Shown: positions 8,168-16,867 of the stretch, piece by piece
Numbering within the stretch: position 1 is the first letter of the stretch
Layout of the letters: the number at the start of each line of letters is the position of its first letter
Assembly (NCBI GenBank): GCA_037145635.1
Contig: JBBCXB010000004.1
Span: forward strand, 124,001 to 188,000
Direction of reading: 5' to 3'
DNA length: 64,000 nucleotides
Origin: JAATFS01 sp037145635
GTDB taxonomy: Bacteria; Pseudomonadota; Gammaproteobacteria; Xanthomonadales; Xanthomonadaceae
Position numbers and translations under genes: made by a program
Notes under the pieces: generated by a model
The model's input: only the letters and a program-made list of their open reading frames with translations
What the model was told of the DNA's origin: nothing
Databases searched by the model: none

Positions 8168-8449
8168 TTGAAAATCTATCATGTGACAACGACTGCAGAC
8201 GCACGGTATCAACTCGACGACTTGGAGGTCATGAAGACTAAGACACTGGGATCTGATGCGGCAAACGCCTTCGTAAATGAGCTCCTTGACGATGCTGAAG
8301 CGCTTTCTGAAAATCCAGGACGGGGAAAAATTAATAAAATTGGTGGAAATATTTTTCAGACAATCTTTTCTCCTAAAACTGGTTGGCATATCGCCTTCGA
8401 GATTGATGAGGTAAATTCGGTCGTTTATGTTCTTGGTTTTGAAAAATAA
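8168..8449 (+). CDS. ParE/RelE-superfamily-like toxin
   Basis: 93 residues from TTG 8168 with GAGG upstream. The layout fits the RelE/ParE fold: an N-terminal strand (MKIYHVTTTADARYQLDDL), a helix (AANAFVNELLDDAEALSENPGRG), then three strands (IFQTIFSPKTGWHIAFEIDEVNSVVYVLGF) ending in the hydrophobic strand typical of ParE. Members inhibit gyrase or cleave mRNA. Catalytic residues are not obvious, so activity is uncertain. Confidence 0.55.
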   Translation: MKIYHVTTTADARYQLDDLEVMKTKTLGSDAANAFVNELLDDAEALSENPGRGKINKIGGNIFQTIFSPKTGWHIAFEIDEVNSVVYVLGFEK

Positions 8450-8519
8450 GTTGTAAATTGATGGCTGTTTAATGGGTGGTGTATTAATCAACAGTAAGGC
8501 TGACTTTGGCTGATTGCAT

Positions 8520-9602
8520 TTAAGGTTTTATTTTTAAAACAGGGTGAGCACGGGGAGTAACGCCACCATCAACGCGGTGCCGAGTGAAACAAACGCTGTC
8601 GCCGACAAGCAAATGCTCTGGTCCGTAGACACTGTTTGCATGAAAGAAAACATCACCCTGATCAGAAGTGATAAAGCCAAATTTCTTATGGTCAAATATG
8701 CGTCGAACTTTCCCATGCTCACGATGAGCTAAACTGTAATACAGGTCCCCACAAGATTTGACGAGTTGATCAGCTGTAGGGCGCTCGTTAGGATTCAGCT
8801 TTAGGCATGACATTGCCAGTTCAATTGTTTGGTTTACTAGTGGCGCAAATTGTGGATTCCGAGTCACGTGGTCAGGAACAGCCTCCGGCACAGCTTCTAG
8901 GATTTTTCTCACCGCTTTCAAGCCTTCTCCAAAAGGCAAGATGCCGGTTGAGATATGGAAGAGCATAGCCCCGACTGACCATATGTCTGCCTTAGTCGTG
9001 ATCTCTTTTGGCGTCTCTATTGCTTCTGGAGCCATATAAGGGAGAGCACCAACAGCCGTGTTGGATAGCAGCATTGTTTCAGGTCCGCCAGCTGTTGCCT
9101 CGTCGAGCACATCGCTAGCCATTTTCGCGATTCCGAAGTCGGTAATCTTGATTTCGATCAGATCAAAATCGCCCGCGATCATGATGTTAGTAGGTTTTAG
9201 ATCGCGGTGGATTACTTTTGCATGATGGGCAGCAGACACCCCTTTCGATATATGATGGAATAGCTTAGCGGTGAGGTATGGGTCAAGGTTAGAGCATGAG
9301 TTCAGAAGCGATTTTTGTAAGTCTTGTCCTTCAATAAACTCTTCAATCAAAAATTCTTTTCCTTCCTCGTTTACATAGTCAAGCGTTTTGGCAACGTTGG
9401 GATGATTGACCTGCGCTGCAACTACAGCGCTTCGCTTGAATCGTTTGCTTGCGGAACTGTTTTTCGGTGTTTTTAGCGCAACAATTCTGCTTGTTAGGGT
9501 GTCGGTAGCACGATAGACAAACTGCATGCCGCCCTCGGCATGGTAATTTGTTACTCGATATCGACCGCCAACTATTTCATCAGCGCGCAGCGGTCCATTC
9601 AT
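8520..9602 (-). CDS. Ser/Thr protein kinase with C-terminal cold-shock domain
   Basis: 360 residues. Residues 10-290 are a Hanks-type kinase: glycine loop HAEGGMQF, VALK Lys44, catalytic HRDLKPTN (Asp134), DFG 155-157 and APE 191-193, all intact. Residues 297-360 look like a cold-shock domain: GKVRRIFDHKKFGFITSDQGDVFFHANSV, with the RNP-like FGFI and DVFFH motifs of single-stranded nucleic-acid-binding CspA proteins. No membrane segment. It is last in a three-gene operon and its ATG overlaps the preceding kinase stop by 4 bp. The pairing suggests a kinase governed by RNA or ssDNA, which is inference. Confidence 0.88.
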   Translation of the reverse strand: MNGPLRADEIVGGRYRVTNYHAEGGMQFVYRATDTLTSRIVALKTPKNSSASKRFKRSAVVAAQVNHPNVAKTLDYVNEEGKEFLIEEFIEGQDLQKSLLNSCSNLDPYLTAKLFHHISKGVSAAHHAKVIHRDLKPTNIMIAGDFDLIEIKITDFGIAKMASDVLDEATAGGPETMLLSNTAVGALPYMAPEAIETPKEITTKADIWSVGAMLFHISTGILPFGEGLKAVRKILEAVPEAVPDHVTRNPQFAPLVNQTIELAMSCLKLNPNERPTADQLVKSCGDLYYSLAHREHGKVRRIFDHKKFGFITSDQGDVFFHANSVYGPEHLLVGDSVCFTRHRVDGGVTPRAHPVLKIKP

Positions 9603-10651
9603 ACGATTACCTCCGGGTGCGAGATATCAAAAGTCAGGAACATGCGTGTGGCACCTCTGGTTGGTGCACCTAGAGCAATGACGCAAGACCCCGGTAGTTC
9701 TTGTCCTTTGACTGCTGGTGCATAATTAATGTAGACGTCACCTTCGACTTCCCCTGCAAAGAAAACTAAGCCGTCATATCTTATGGTGATCGACCCAACG
9801 CCATCCCAGTTTGCCCGAACAGCCCTTCTCTCGCTATGTAGATAAGACGCTTCTCCCTTGTGGACTAACAGCGCTCGATGGCGATTTCTCAGAAGATCTT
9901 TGGCTAAGGTCTCCCTCACTTGGGTCATAGTGGGGCGAGCATTAACTTCGACAGCTAGGCAGGACTCGATCATTCTTAGTGCGCTATCGGGTAATCCGCA
10001 TTTAAAATCATCAAGAGAATTGGCAGGCAGGTCAACGGGGCGTGTTGGTTTCTGCATGTGTTTGGGAAGGCTGCCAGCAATTATATGAAATGCAGTAGCG
10101 CCAAACCCATAAACATCTACAGCTGCTGTGAACTTTGGATTGTCATCAAAAAGTTCTGGTGCGGCAAACCCGAAGGTCCCCACAAACCCCATTGTAGAGG
10201 CGCTCGTCCCTTCATCTCTGGCAAGCCCAAAGTCAAAAATTTTGATTACACCTTCCAAGTCGTGTTTAATGTTATTGGGCTTTATGTCGCGGTGTATGAC
10301 GCCGGCCTTGTGTATATCTTCAATGCCAGACGCAATTTGCCACAATTGCTTGCAAAGTTCGCCAGAAGATAATGTGCAATCTGGCGTGTCCCATAGGTCC
10401 GAACCTTCCACATATTCCTGAACTATTCCTTTGCCTTTCCCTACTCTGATGATGTCGTAGACCTGCACTACGTGTTTTGATCGGAGCTTCAGAAGAGCGT
10501 CAACCTCATCAATGATACGTCGTTCATTTCTAGGATTGTGAATGACTTTTATCGCAACTTTTCGCTCTAATGTTTGGTCATAGCAAAGGTGCACTGAGCC
10601 CATTCCACCATCCAGAGCAGGCCCCAAAATTTGATAGCGATCTGGAAACAT
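9599..10651 (-). CDS. Ser/Thr protein kinase
   Basis: 350 residues. Kinase domain residues 6-255: loop GGMGSVHL, VAIK Lys35, HRDIKPNN with Asp122, DFG 140-142 and APE 164-166. After residue 258 there is a beta-rich C-terminal domain of about 90 residues (ANWDGVGSITIRYDGLVFFAGE region) that I do not recognise. It has no PASTA repeats or transmembrane helix, unlike housekeeping PknB-type kinases, so it is cytoplasmic. It is the middle gene of the phosphatase-kinase-kinase operon, 27 bp after the phosphatase. Confidence 0.9.
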   Translation of the reverse strand: MFPDRYQILGPALDGGMGSVHLCYDQTLERKVAIKVIHNPRNERRIIDEVDALLKLRSKHVVQVYDIIRVGKGKGIVQEYVEGSDLWDTPDCTLSSGELCKQLWQIASGIEDIHKAGVIHRDIKPNNIKHDLEGVIKIFDFGLARDEGTSASTMGFVGTFGFAAPELFDDNPKFTAAVDVYGFGATAFHIIAGSLPKHMQKPTRPVDLPANSLDDFKCGLPDSALRMIESCLAVEVNARPTMTQVRETLAKDLLRNRHRALLVHKGEASYLHSERRAVRANWDGVGSITIRYDGLVFFAGEVEGDVYINYAPAVKGQELPGSCVIALGAPTRGATRMFLTFDISHPEVIV

Positions 10652-10678
10652 CCTAATTCCCTCAGTGCATTTTTAGAA

Positions 10679-11875
10679 TTAATCATCTTTCACAGATGAG
10701 AAATCAAGCTCTAACCCAGGCGTTGGGGCATCATCGATTTCCAGCTTCCCGGATTTTTTTCCTGCGCGCGTCGAAGACCTTTTTGCCTTGCTGGAAGTTT
10801 TCGCTGCTTTGCGAGACTTCCTGGTCTCAGGTGACGCAGTCTCATGCCTTAACAGCACTTGTTCTGCATGGCTATTGTCTGCGGATCTTGAAGAATTAGG
10901 CGGTTCTGCAGCAGGTTGTGCTTTTTGCTCTAATCTCGGTTTTAAGGCTGTTGCAGGATGTAAATATAACTGCCCCAGTGAATCCCAAAGTTCTAGATTT
11001 GAGCTGCCCGAATCGGGTATGGACGTGAAATCTAATGGCAAAGTTGCAACTATAGCGGTAGAGTTGTCTGGCCCCCCCGCCCATCGCGAAAGTTCGACTA
11101 ACCGTCTAGCTACTATACCTTCGTCTTGACCTATGGCTTTATTTAAAGTTATTAATGACAAAAGCTTCGCGTCATGAGACGTGAAGTAAACTCCGTCCGT
11201 GCATAAAACTAAACGATGTGGTGTCTTGCTGTCGAAAGCGCTGATCTGCAGATCTAATGGAGACTGCATGCCGATATATTGAAGCAATTGCGACTGCTCT
11301 GAGCTGTTTTCCCTTTGTCGCCCGAGCTGGCCTGCAATTGTGTCATCTTTGGATATTTGGACAGAAGCTTCTTCGGAGAATGCATAAATCCGACTATCTC
11401 CAACGCTGATCCAACCTGATTTTCCTACTTCACTTATCAAGGCTGCAACTAAGGTGCTCCCGCCTTTACCTTCGTAAAGATCACGAACTATTTGGTTAGA
11501 CGCATGAGCGCCCTGTTCAAGCCAAGAGAGGGGGTCGCTAGTGCCAATTTGCGCGTGTTCATGGACCGTAGCAAATAGCGCTGCAATCGCGGTTGCAGCG
11601 CACTCCATCCCGTCTCGCATCCCACCGATGCCATCAGCCAGAGCAAGTATGAAATAAGAATTGCCATATTTGTCAGCGCCTCTACAAATAGCAGAGCGGT
11701 CTTCATTATGTTGTCGCGTAAGACCAACATCGGTGGCAATGCCTATGTTAAACGGGGCGGTCTTCCTTGAGCCATTCCGGAGCGGGTCGCGGAGAAGCCA
11801 GCGCGCAAGTTGAAGTGAAAGGCCGCTCGATTTGTAGTTCATAGTTTTTAGAGTTGAAGCCATGCTCCGGATCAT
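10679..11875 (-). CDS. PP2C-family Ser/Thr phosphatase
   Basis: 398 residues, first gene of the kinase operon. Metal-binding motifs are in order: DVGLTRQHNEDRS (Asp59), ALADGIGG (Asp81), GGSTLVAAL, WISVGDSRIY, LCTDGVYF (Asp227) and GGPDNSTAIV (Asp270). The tail from about residue 330 is a Lys/Ser/Ala-rich low-complexity stretch ending acidic, a plausible phosphorylation target for the two kinases. Starts at Met5 (11863) or Met12 (11842) are possible. It probably reverses the kinases' autophosphorylation. Confidence 0.9.
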   Translation of the reverse strand: MIRSMASTLKTMNYKSSGLSLQLARWLLRDPLRNGSRKTAPFNIGIATDVGLTRQHNEDRSAICRGADKYGNSYFILALADGIGGMRDGMECAATAIAALFATVHEHAQIGTSDPLSWLEQGAHASNQIVRDLYEGKGGSTLVAALISEVGKSGWISVGDSRIYAFSEEASVQISKDDTIAGQLGRQRENSSEQSQLLQYIGMQSPLDLQISAFDSKTPHRLVLCTDGVYFTSHDAKLLSLITLNKAIGQDEGIVARRLVELSRWAGGPDNSTAIVATLPLDFTSIPDSGSSNLELWDSLGQLYLHPATALKPRLEQKAQPAAEPPNSSRSADNSHAEQVLLRHETASPETRKSRKAAKTSSKAKRSSTRAGKKSGKLEIDDAPTPGLELDFSSVKDD

Positions 11876-12009
11876 AGTCGATTGTGGCTAGGGTGGGTTT
11901 GGCGACTTTGACTGTAAAGCGTGCTCAACTGTTGAGCAACGCGCTGCGCTGTGTTGTGGGCGTTGTCATGGCCTATGAGGCCCTTCTCGAACTGGTGCGT
12001 AGCTGAGTC

Positions 12010-13401
12010 TTATGGATACATCCTCGCCCCCTTCCTCAACCGTTCCTTGAACTGCCCGCGCACATAGCTCGGCAGCTTCACAGATGGCTGATAGTGGCCA
12101 AGCGCCTCCACTTGGATCTTCCGGGTGTTCCCGGCCGATTTGTGGACATAGTTGTCTTGGAGCACTGGCGCCTTCTTGTTGAGGGCATGGCCGGTGATGA
12201 GTGCAATGTGCTCAACCCTCACACCTTTGGCGTCGAGCTCTGTAGCCAGGGTATGCCGGAACGCGTGAGATCCAATGCCTTTGCCAAAGCCTAAGCCCTT
12301 CAAATACTTCGCAAACTGGTTCACGAAGCCTTGGCTGTAGCGCCCGTTTGGTTCACCCGTCTTGCGGCAGGTGCCTGCTGACAGGTTGGGGAAGAGACGC
12401 TTGTTGCCACTTGCCTTGATGTCCGCCAGGAAGTCGAGGAAGCCGGCCTGGATGAGGCTTGGGTGGATAGGCACCTTGCGGATTGCGCTCTTGCCTTTGA
12501 GGCTTTGCCGGGTGCGCTTGCCGGCGCTTTGCGCCAGATCCTCGTCCACGGTTTTCTGGATCGAGAAGCACCATACACCTTGATCTTGCACAATGTCGGC
12601 CACTTTGAGTTGGGCGATCTCATTGATCCGGGCGCCCGTGAAAAGGGCAATGAGCGGGCACCACCAACGGTGCGGATACTTCTTGGCCCAAGGCAGGAAG
12701 GTCTCGGGGTTGAAGATCTTCTGGATTTCCTCGGCTGAAAGCAACCGCTCGGGCTCGTCCTGATCAGCCAGGAGTTCTTCTCGGGCAGGCTTGAACGCAT
12801 CCATGGGCGAACGCGGGATGGCACGTGCTTTGACTAAGGTGTTGAAGAAGGACGCGAGGAAGCGCCGGTGCAGTTCTAATGTGGCATTGGCAGGCTGCGC
12901 CCGGCCCAGACGTTGACCTTTGGCGATCAAGGCTTCGACGCTCAACCACTGATGCTTGGGGTTGGTCATGAAGTCTTCGGGTGCCCATCGCAGTAGATCC
13001 CACATCTGGTAGATATGAGTGTGATCAATCCGGGCAACGGACGTGTTGCCACTCACACGTTGCAAGATGGCAAGCGTTCGACGATATGCCTCGATCGTGG
13101 TAGTGCGAAGGTTCTGCCGTTCCTTGTCTTTGAGGAAGTCGTCGACCTCTTCAGAGAGGAGTCGCGCGGGGGTGGCCAGGGGCAGAGGTTCGGGATAGCG
13201 AGTTCCGGATCGGCGAAGCCGGCGGAGCTTCTCATGATGGTCGTAGGTCGCTTGGACCAGATCTTGAAGGTGAAGCGCGCCAGCGCGGTCTTGAACGACC
13301 ATATCTGTAAATTCGACTTTGCCGATGCGAATGCTGCGGATGAATAACTGACCTTTGGGGTGCTGCAAATATTGATGAAGTTGAGAGTGACGAAAGTGCA
13401 T
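12010..13401 (-). CDS. Tyrosine recombinase (integrase), copy 1
   Basis: 463 residues. Catalytic residues are visible in the C-terminal half: Arg258 in TGARINE, His379-x-x-Arg382 in SHAFRHTLATEL, His405 in ITGHALNK and nucleophile Tyr418 in DNYVHKSAG. Residues 80-200 form the SAM-like core-binding domain. The last 150 residues are nearly identical to the truncated copy at 43861-44340, and the whole is related to 44402-45733. No tRNA is adjacent, so its target site is unknown. It probably mobilised one of the islands in this array. Confidence 0.9.
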   Translation of the reverse strand: MHFRHSQLHQYLQHPKGQLFIRSIRIGKVEFTDMVVQDRAGALHLQDLVQATYDHHEKLRRLRRSGTRYPEPLPLATPARLLSEEVDDFLKDKERQNLRTTTIEAYRRTLAILQRVSGNTSVARIDHTHIYQMWDLLRWAPEDFMTNPKHQWLSVEALIAKGQRLGRAQPANATLELHRRFLASFFNTLVKARAIPRSPMDAFKPAREELLADQDEPERLLSAEEIQKIFNPETFLPWAKKYPHRWWCPLIALFTGARINEIAQLKVADIVQDQGVWCFSIQKTVDEDLAQSAGKRTRQSLKGKSAIRKVPIHPSLIQAGFLDFLADIKASGNKRLFPNLSAGTCRKTGEPNGRYSQGFVNQFAKYLKGLGFGKGIGSHAFRHTLATELDAKGVRVEHIALITGHALNKKAPVLQDNYVHKSAGNTRKIQVEALGHYQPSVKLPSYVRGQFKERLRKGARMYP

Positions 13402-13980
13402 CTACGATCCAATTTTGAGGAGGTAGACGTTTGATAAGGGGAGGGAATTTTCTGTCAATGATAAAATAGGACAGAAATTTCGTGCGGGCGATTGCCTAAG
13501 GTGGTCTCGCTAATTGCTATTCAAAACGCTACATTTCCCACTTCACTTGTATAAAATATTTTTTCTGCGAGCTATGTATATCAGTGATTGCGGCTGTATA
13601 AACGGGTTTAAAACCATCAATGCGCGTGTTATAAAAGAACTTGCCATTCTTTATGTCATCGCTCGAAGAGCACGAGACCATGTCGTGCCAATCCCTTGCA
13701 CCCCCTCATAGAGGAATTATCGGCTGTGATCGGGATTCCTTAAGCGGATCATCGTGGGCGAAGATGGTCTCTAACGATACGATTGGGTGCCCGCGGGGGG
13801 GCGTCGAACGGGGTTTGTTCATGCGATTGGCAGTCGTCAGTATCAGCAATTTCTGATCCTTTGGTGCCAAGCCGATTGAAGTCAAGCTGGATTGGATGAC
13901 CTTTCGGTAGGAATTGAAGTTATCATTGCAAGCGAAGGAGAGCACCGGGCTTTCCTCAACGAAAATAGTGGAACCTAAAC
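13402..13980. other. Intergenic region upstream of integrase copy 1
   Basis: About 580 bp, AT-rich next to the integrase and GC-mixed towards H-NS copy A2. Apart from the predicted integrase promoter I see no supported gene; the short open frames on both strands lack homology or good start signals. An island end or attachment site may lie here. Confidence 0.4.
13431..13458 (-). promoter_or_regulatory. Predicted promoter of integrase copy 1
   Basis: On the minus strand TTGACA (13453-13458) is followed after 16 bp by TATCAA (13431-13436). The stretch ATTGACAGAAAATT is shared with the region upstream of the related integrase at 45733, where TATC also falls at the same spacing. Conservation in otherwise divergent flanks supports function. 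Confidence 0.45.
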
Positions 13981-14382
13981 ATGGCAAAAGCTTCCCTCGA
14001 TTCCATCACCTCCGCCCGAGCCAAGCTCGAAGAAGAGCTTCGCAAATTGGAAGAGCAGGAAGCTCAGTTGCATCAAGAACAATCTTCTCAGGCGTTCGCA
14101 GAGGTCACCGGTCTCTTGAACCAATACGGGCAGCACTTCAACAGCAAGCAGAAGGCAGAGATCGCTGCACTGATTGGCACCACAAAGGGCCCAGGTCGCC
14201 CGAAAAAGGCTTCGGGCAGCAAGAAAGAGGTCGCGCCAAAGTATTGGTTGCCGCATAGCCAGGAAACATGGTCCGGCCGTGGCCGCACCCCTCTGGCATT
14301 CAAGGCTTGGGAAGGCTCGCCCGCTTACAACGAGTGGAAAGCCAAGCACCCGAACGAGAAGTTTCCCGCTTATCCGGGATAA
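13981..14382 (+). CDS. H-NS-family nucleoid protein, copy A2
   Basis: 133 residues, the same length as copy A1 at 931-1332 with changes concentrated at residues 32-40 and in the linker (KKASGSKKEV against KKALGGKRGV). The coiled-coil N-terminus and ETWSGRGRTP loop are kept, so it should bind AT-rich DNA and could co-oligomerise with A1. The upstream DNA is unrelated to that of A1, so each copy probably has its own promoter. It converges on the chemoreceptor gene. Confidence 0.85.
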   Translation: MAKASLDSITSARAKLEEELRKLEEQEAQLHQEQSSQAFAEVTGLLNQYGQHFNSKQKAEIAALIGTTKGPGRPKKASGSKKEVAPKYWLPHSQETWSGRGRTPLAFKAWEGSPAYNEWKAKHPNEKFPAYPG

Positions 14383-14385
14383 AAG

Positions 14386-14415
14386 AAAAAGCCCCAGCTT
14401 GACTGGGGCTTTTTT
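14386..14415 (+). terminator. Rho-independent terminator of H-NS copy A2
   Basis: AAAAAGCCCCAG, loop CTTGA and CTGGGGCTTTTT form a 12-bp stem. A-rich on one side and T-rich on the other, it could stop transcription from both H-NS A2 and the convergent chemoreceptor gene. Confidence 0.85.
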
Positions 14416-14453
14416 GTGCCTACGGCTCGCTCATCAGAAAATGGCTTCGTGAC

Positions 14454-16706
14454 TCAAAACTCGTTCCAGTCGCTGGCTTCCCGATGGGCACCCGAAGACT
14501 GGGACGAGCGCGCTGCCAAATTGCCAGGCGCCCTAGCGATCACCGCTAGGCGACTACGGACCTTGTGTCGCCTTGACGCCCCAGCGGACGCGCCGCCTGG
14601 CTGGCCCTCCACCTTGAAGACCGCAACGGCCACCGTCAGTTCGCTGGCTTGTTCTTCCATGGATCGCGCAGCCGCGGTGGCTTCTTCCACCAGTGCGGCG
14701 TTTTGCTGGGTCACTTCGTCCATCTGGGTAACTGTGTGGTTGACCTGCTCGATGCCGGCAGATTGCTCGTGGGACGCGGCAGAGATCTCTCCCATGATGT
14801 CGGTCACGCGTTGCACGCTACTCACAATCTCATTCATGGTCTTGCCTGCCTGGTCCACGAGCTGTGAGCCTTCTGCCACGCGAGACACGGAGTCATCGAT
14901 CAGATCCTTGATCTCTTTGGCCGCGCCAGATGCACGCTGAGCCAGGGTGCGAACTTCGCTGGCAACGACCGCAAATCCTCGGCCTTGCTCGCCCGCACGC
15001 GCAGCTTCAACGGCGGCGTTGAGCGCCAGGATGTTGGTCTGGAAGGCGATGCCGTCGATAACCGAAATGATGTCGGCGATTTTGCGCGAGGACGCTTCGA
15101 TGCCCGCCATGGTGCCCACGACCTTGCCTACGATTTCCCCACCCTCAGACGCCACCGTGGCCGCGCCAAGCGACAGCTGATTGGCCTGTCGAGCGTGTTC
15201 AGCGTTTTGGCGGACCGTCGAGGTCAGCTCCTCCATGGACGCCGCGGTTTCTTCCAAGTTCGCCGCCTGCTGCTCGGTGCGTTGGCTGAGATCCTGATTG
15301 CCCGTGGCAATCTCTGTTGCAGCGGTATTGATGGCCCCAGCTGCGTGCTGGATGCGCCCCACGATGGCGGTCAGTTGGTCGACGGTTGCATTGGCATCAT
15401 CGCGCATCTGAGCGAACACACCCTGGAAGTCGCCTTGCATGCGAACGGTCAGATCTCCCGCAGCAATGGCACGCAACAGGGATGACAGCGATTGCAAGTT
15501 GCCATCGGCTGTGGCCATCAACTCGTTGAGGCTGTCGACCATGACCTTAAAATCGAATTGGAAGCGAGCACTGTCACCGCGCGCAGCGAAGTCGCCTGCG
15601 GCGGCAGAAAGCGCCAACTGCTTGATTTGCCCGTTCATGGCCAGCAGATTGGATTTGGCTTCGTCCATGGTTTGCGTCAGCACCGCTTTTTCACCGGGCA
15701 AGCGATCCATGTCGGGGGTGAGGTCACCAATGGCGTAGCGCCCCATGATCTGGGCCAGTTTCAGCTTGACCGCGACATGGGAGCCAACCAGTGCATTCGT
15801 GTCGTCGGCCATGCGGCCATAGGCGCCCGGGAACTGCTTTGCATCCATACGGAAGCTGATCTGCCCTTCGTCATGGCGCTTGGCCATCTCTGCTTGGGCA
15901 GCCATCAGGCTGCGAAGCTGCGTTTGCATCGTCTCCATGGCACGGAGGAGCCGACCGGGTTCGTCTTGCGCGCTGGTGCGGGCATCGCTGGTCAGATCGC
16001 CCTGCGCAATCGCGTCGGCGATCTGGGTGGCGCGATTGAGCGGTTGAGTCAGGCTGCGAGTGATGAGCCACGCCAGCACGCCGCTTACTCCTATGACCAG
16101 CATCCCCCCTACGATCAGCATCACCCGGCCACGGGCCATCGAAACGGTTGCGTCCTGGTAGGCCGCTTCTGTGCTGCGGTCTTGGCGACCCACCAACTCG
16201 CGCAGCGTCGTCTGCCATTCCAACACCGCAGGTCGGGCCTTCTCGCTGAGCAAAGTCTGCGCTTTTAAGCTCTCCCCCCGCGCACAAAGGGCCATCACTT
16301 GGTCGCTGAGTGCTCGGGCGACATCTCGTTGAGCATCAAGGCGAACACGAACATCCCGTCCAGAGGCCGCAAGCGATCGGTTGTCGAGTTCTGCCAACTT
16401 GGCCCGCAGGCCCGTGTAGCGCTCTCGTTCTCGCGTGATGGTCGCAATTGCTGCTTGATTGAGTTCGTCGCTTGTCACCATCGCATAGGTGCCCAGTGCG
16501 ATCAGGATCGAAGAGTTCGCGTCGAGCATGCCATTGGCCACCTGGATCTTGGCCATGCGGTCGTGAACGATGCTGTCGAGTTGCTTCTTGGCATCGGACA
16601 TGGATTCAAACCCAATGACGACCAGCGCAGCCGATAGGATGATAAGCATGGCAAAAGCGGTAGACAGTCGCTTCCCAACGCTGTATTGCTGCAAAAAATG
16701 AATCAA
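14454..16706 (-). CDS. Methyl-accepting chemotaxis protein
   Basis: 750 residues from TTG 16706, which has GGGAG at good distance; the frame extends to an ATG at 16742. Transmembrane helices lie near the N-terminus (LSTAFAMLIILSAALVVIGF) and near residue 200 (MLIVGGMLVIGVSGVLAWLI), enclosing a periplasmic four-helix sensor of about 150 residues. HAMP-like segments follow, then the signalling domain with its hairpin tip (FQTNILALNAAVEAARAGEQ and GFAVVASEVRTLA). It relays a ligand signal to CheA/CheW. A deleted piece of a paralogue is at 46128-46442. Confidence 0.92.
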   Translation of the reverse strand: MIHFLQQYSVGKRLSTAFAMLIILSAALVVIGFESMSDAKKQLDSIVHDRMAKIQVANGMLDANSSILIALGTYAMVTSDELNQAAIATITRERERYTGLRAKLAELDNRSLAASGRDVRVRLDAQRDVARALSDQVMALCARGESLKAQTLLSEKARPAVLEWQTTLRELVGRQDRSTEAAYQDATVSMARGRVMLIVGGMLVIGVSGVLAWLITRSLTQPLNRATQIADAIAQGDLTSDARTSAQDEPGRLLRAMETMQTQLRSLMAAQAEMAKRHDEGQISFRMDAKQFPGAYGRMADDTNALVGSHVAVKLKLAQIMGRYAIGDLTPDMDRLPGEKAVLTQTMDEAKSNLLAMNGQIKQLALSAAAGDFAARGDSARFQFDFKVMVDSLNELMATADGNLQSLSSLLRAIAAGDLTVRMQGDFQGVFAQMRDDANATVDQLTAIVGRIQHAAGAINTAATEIATGNQDLSQRTEQQAANLEETAASMEELTSTVRQNAEHARQANQLSLGAATVASEGGEIVGKVVGTMAGIEASSRKIADIISVIDGIAFQTNILALNAAVEAARAGEQGRGFAVVASEVRTLAQRASGAAKEIKDLIDDSVSRVAEGSQLVDQAGKTMNEIVSSVQRVTDIMGEISAASHEQSAGIEQVNHTVTQMDEVTQQNAALVEEATAAARSMEEQASELTVAVAVFKVEGQPGGASAGASRRHKVRSRLAVIARAPGNLAARSSQSSGAHREASDWNEF

Positions 16707-16867
16707 GGCAAAGCTCCCAATGTCAGGCAGGTAGAAGAACACCTCGATATCGGCGACTACCTGCAGAACTGGACAGCGTGTGCCTTGCGTGTTGGGTCTG
16801 ACGTTAGCAACATCATGTGCGTGTGATGTTGCGTCAGGAAATCTCTGACACCATTTTCGTAAGTGTC

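Noticed and set aside
13706..13987. Minus-strand frame of 93 codons between integrase and H-NS A2
   Set aside because: No ribosome-binding site, no similarity recognised, and it overlaps the upstream region of H-NS A2.
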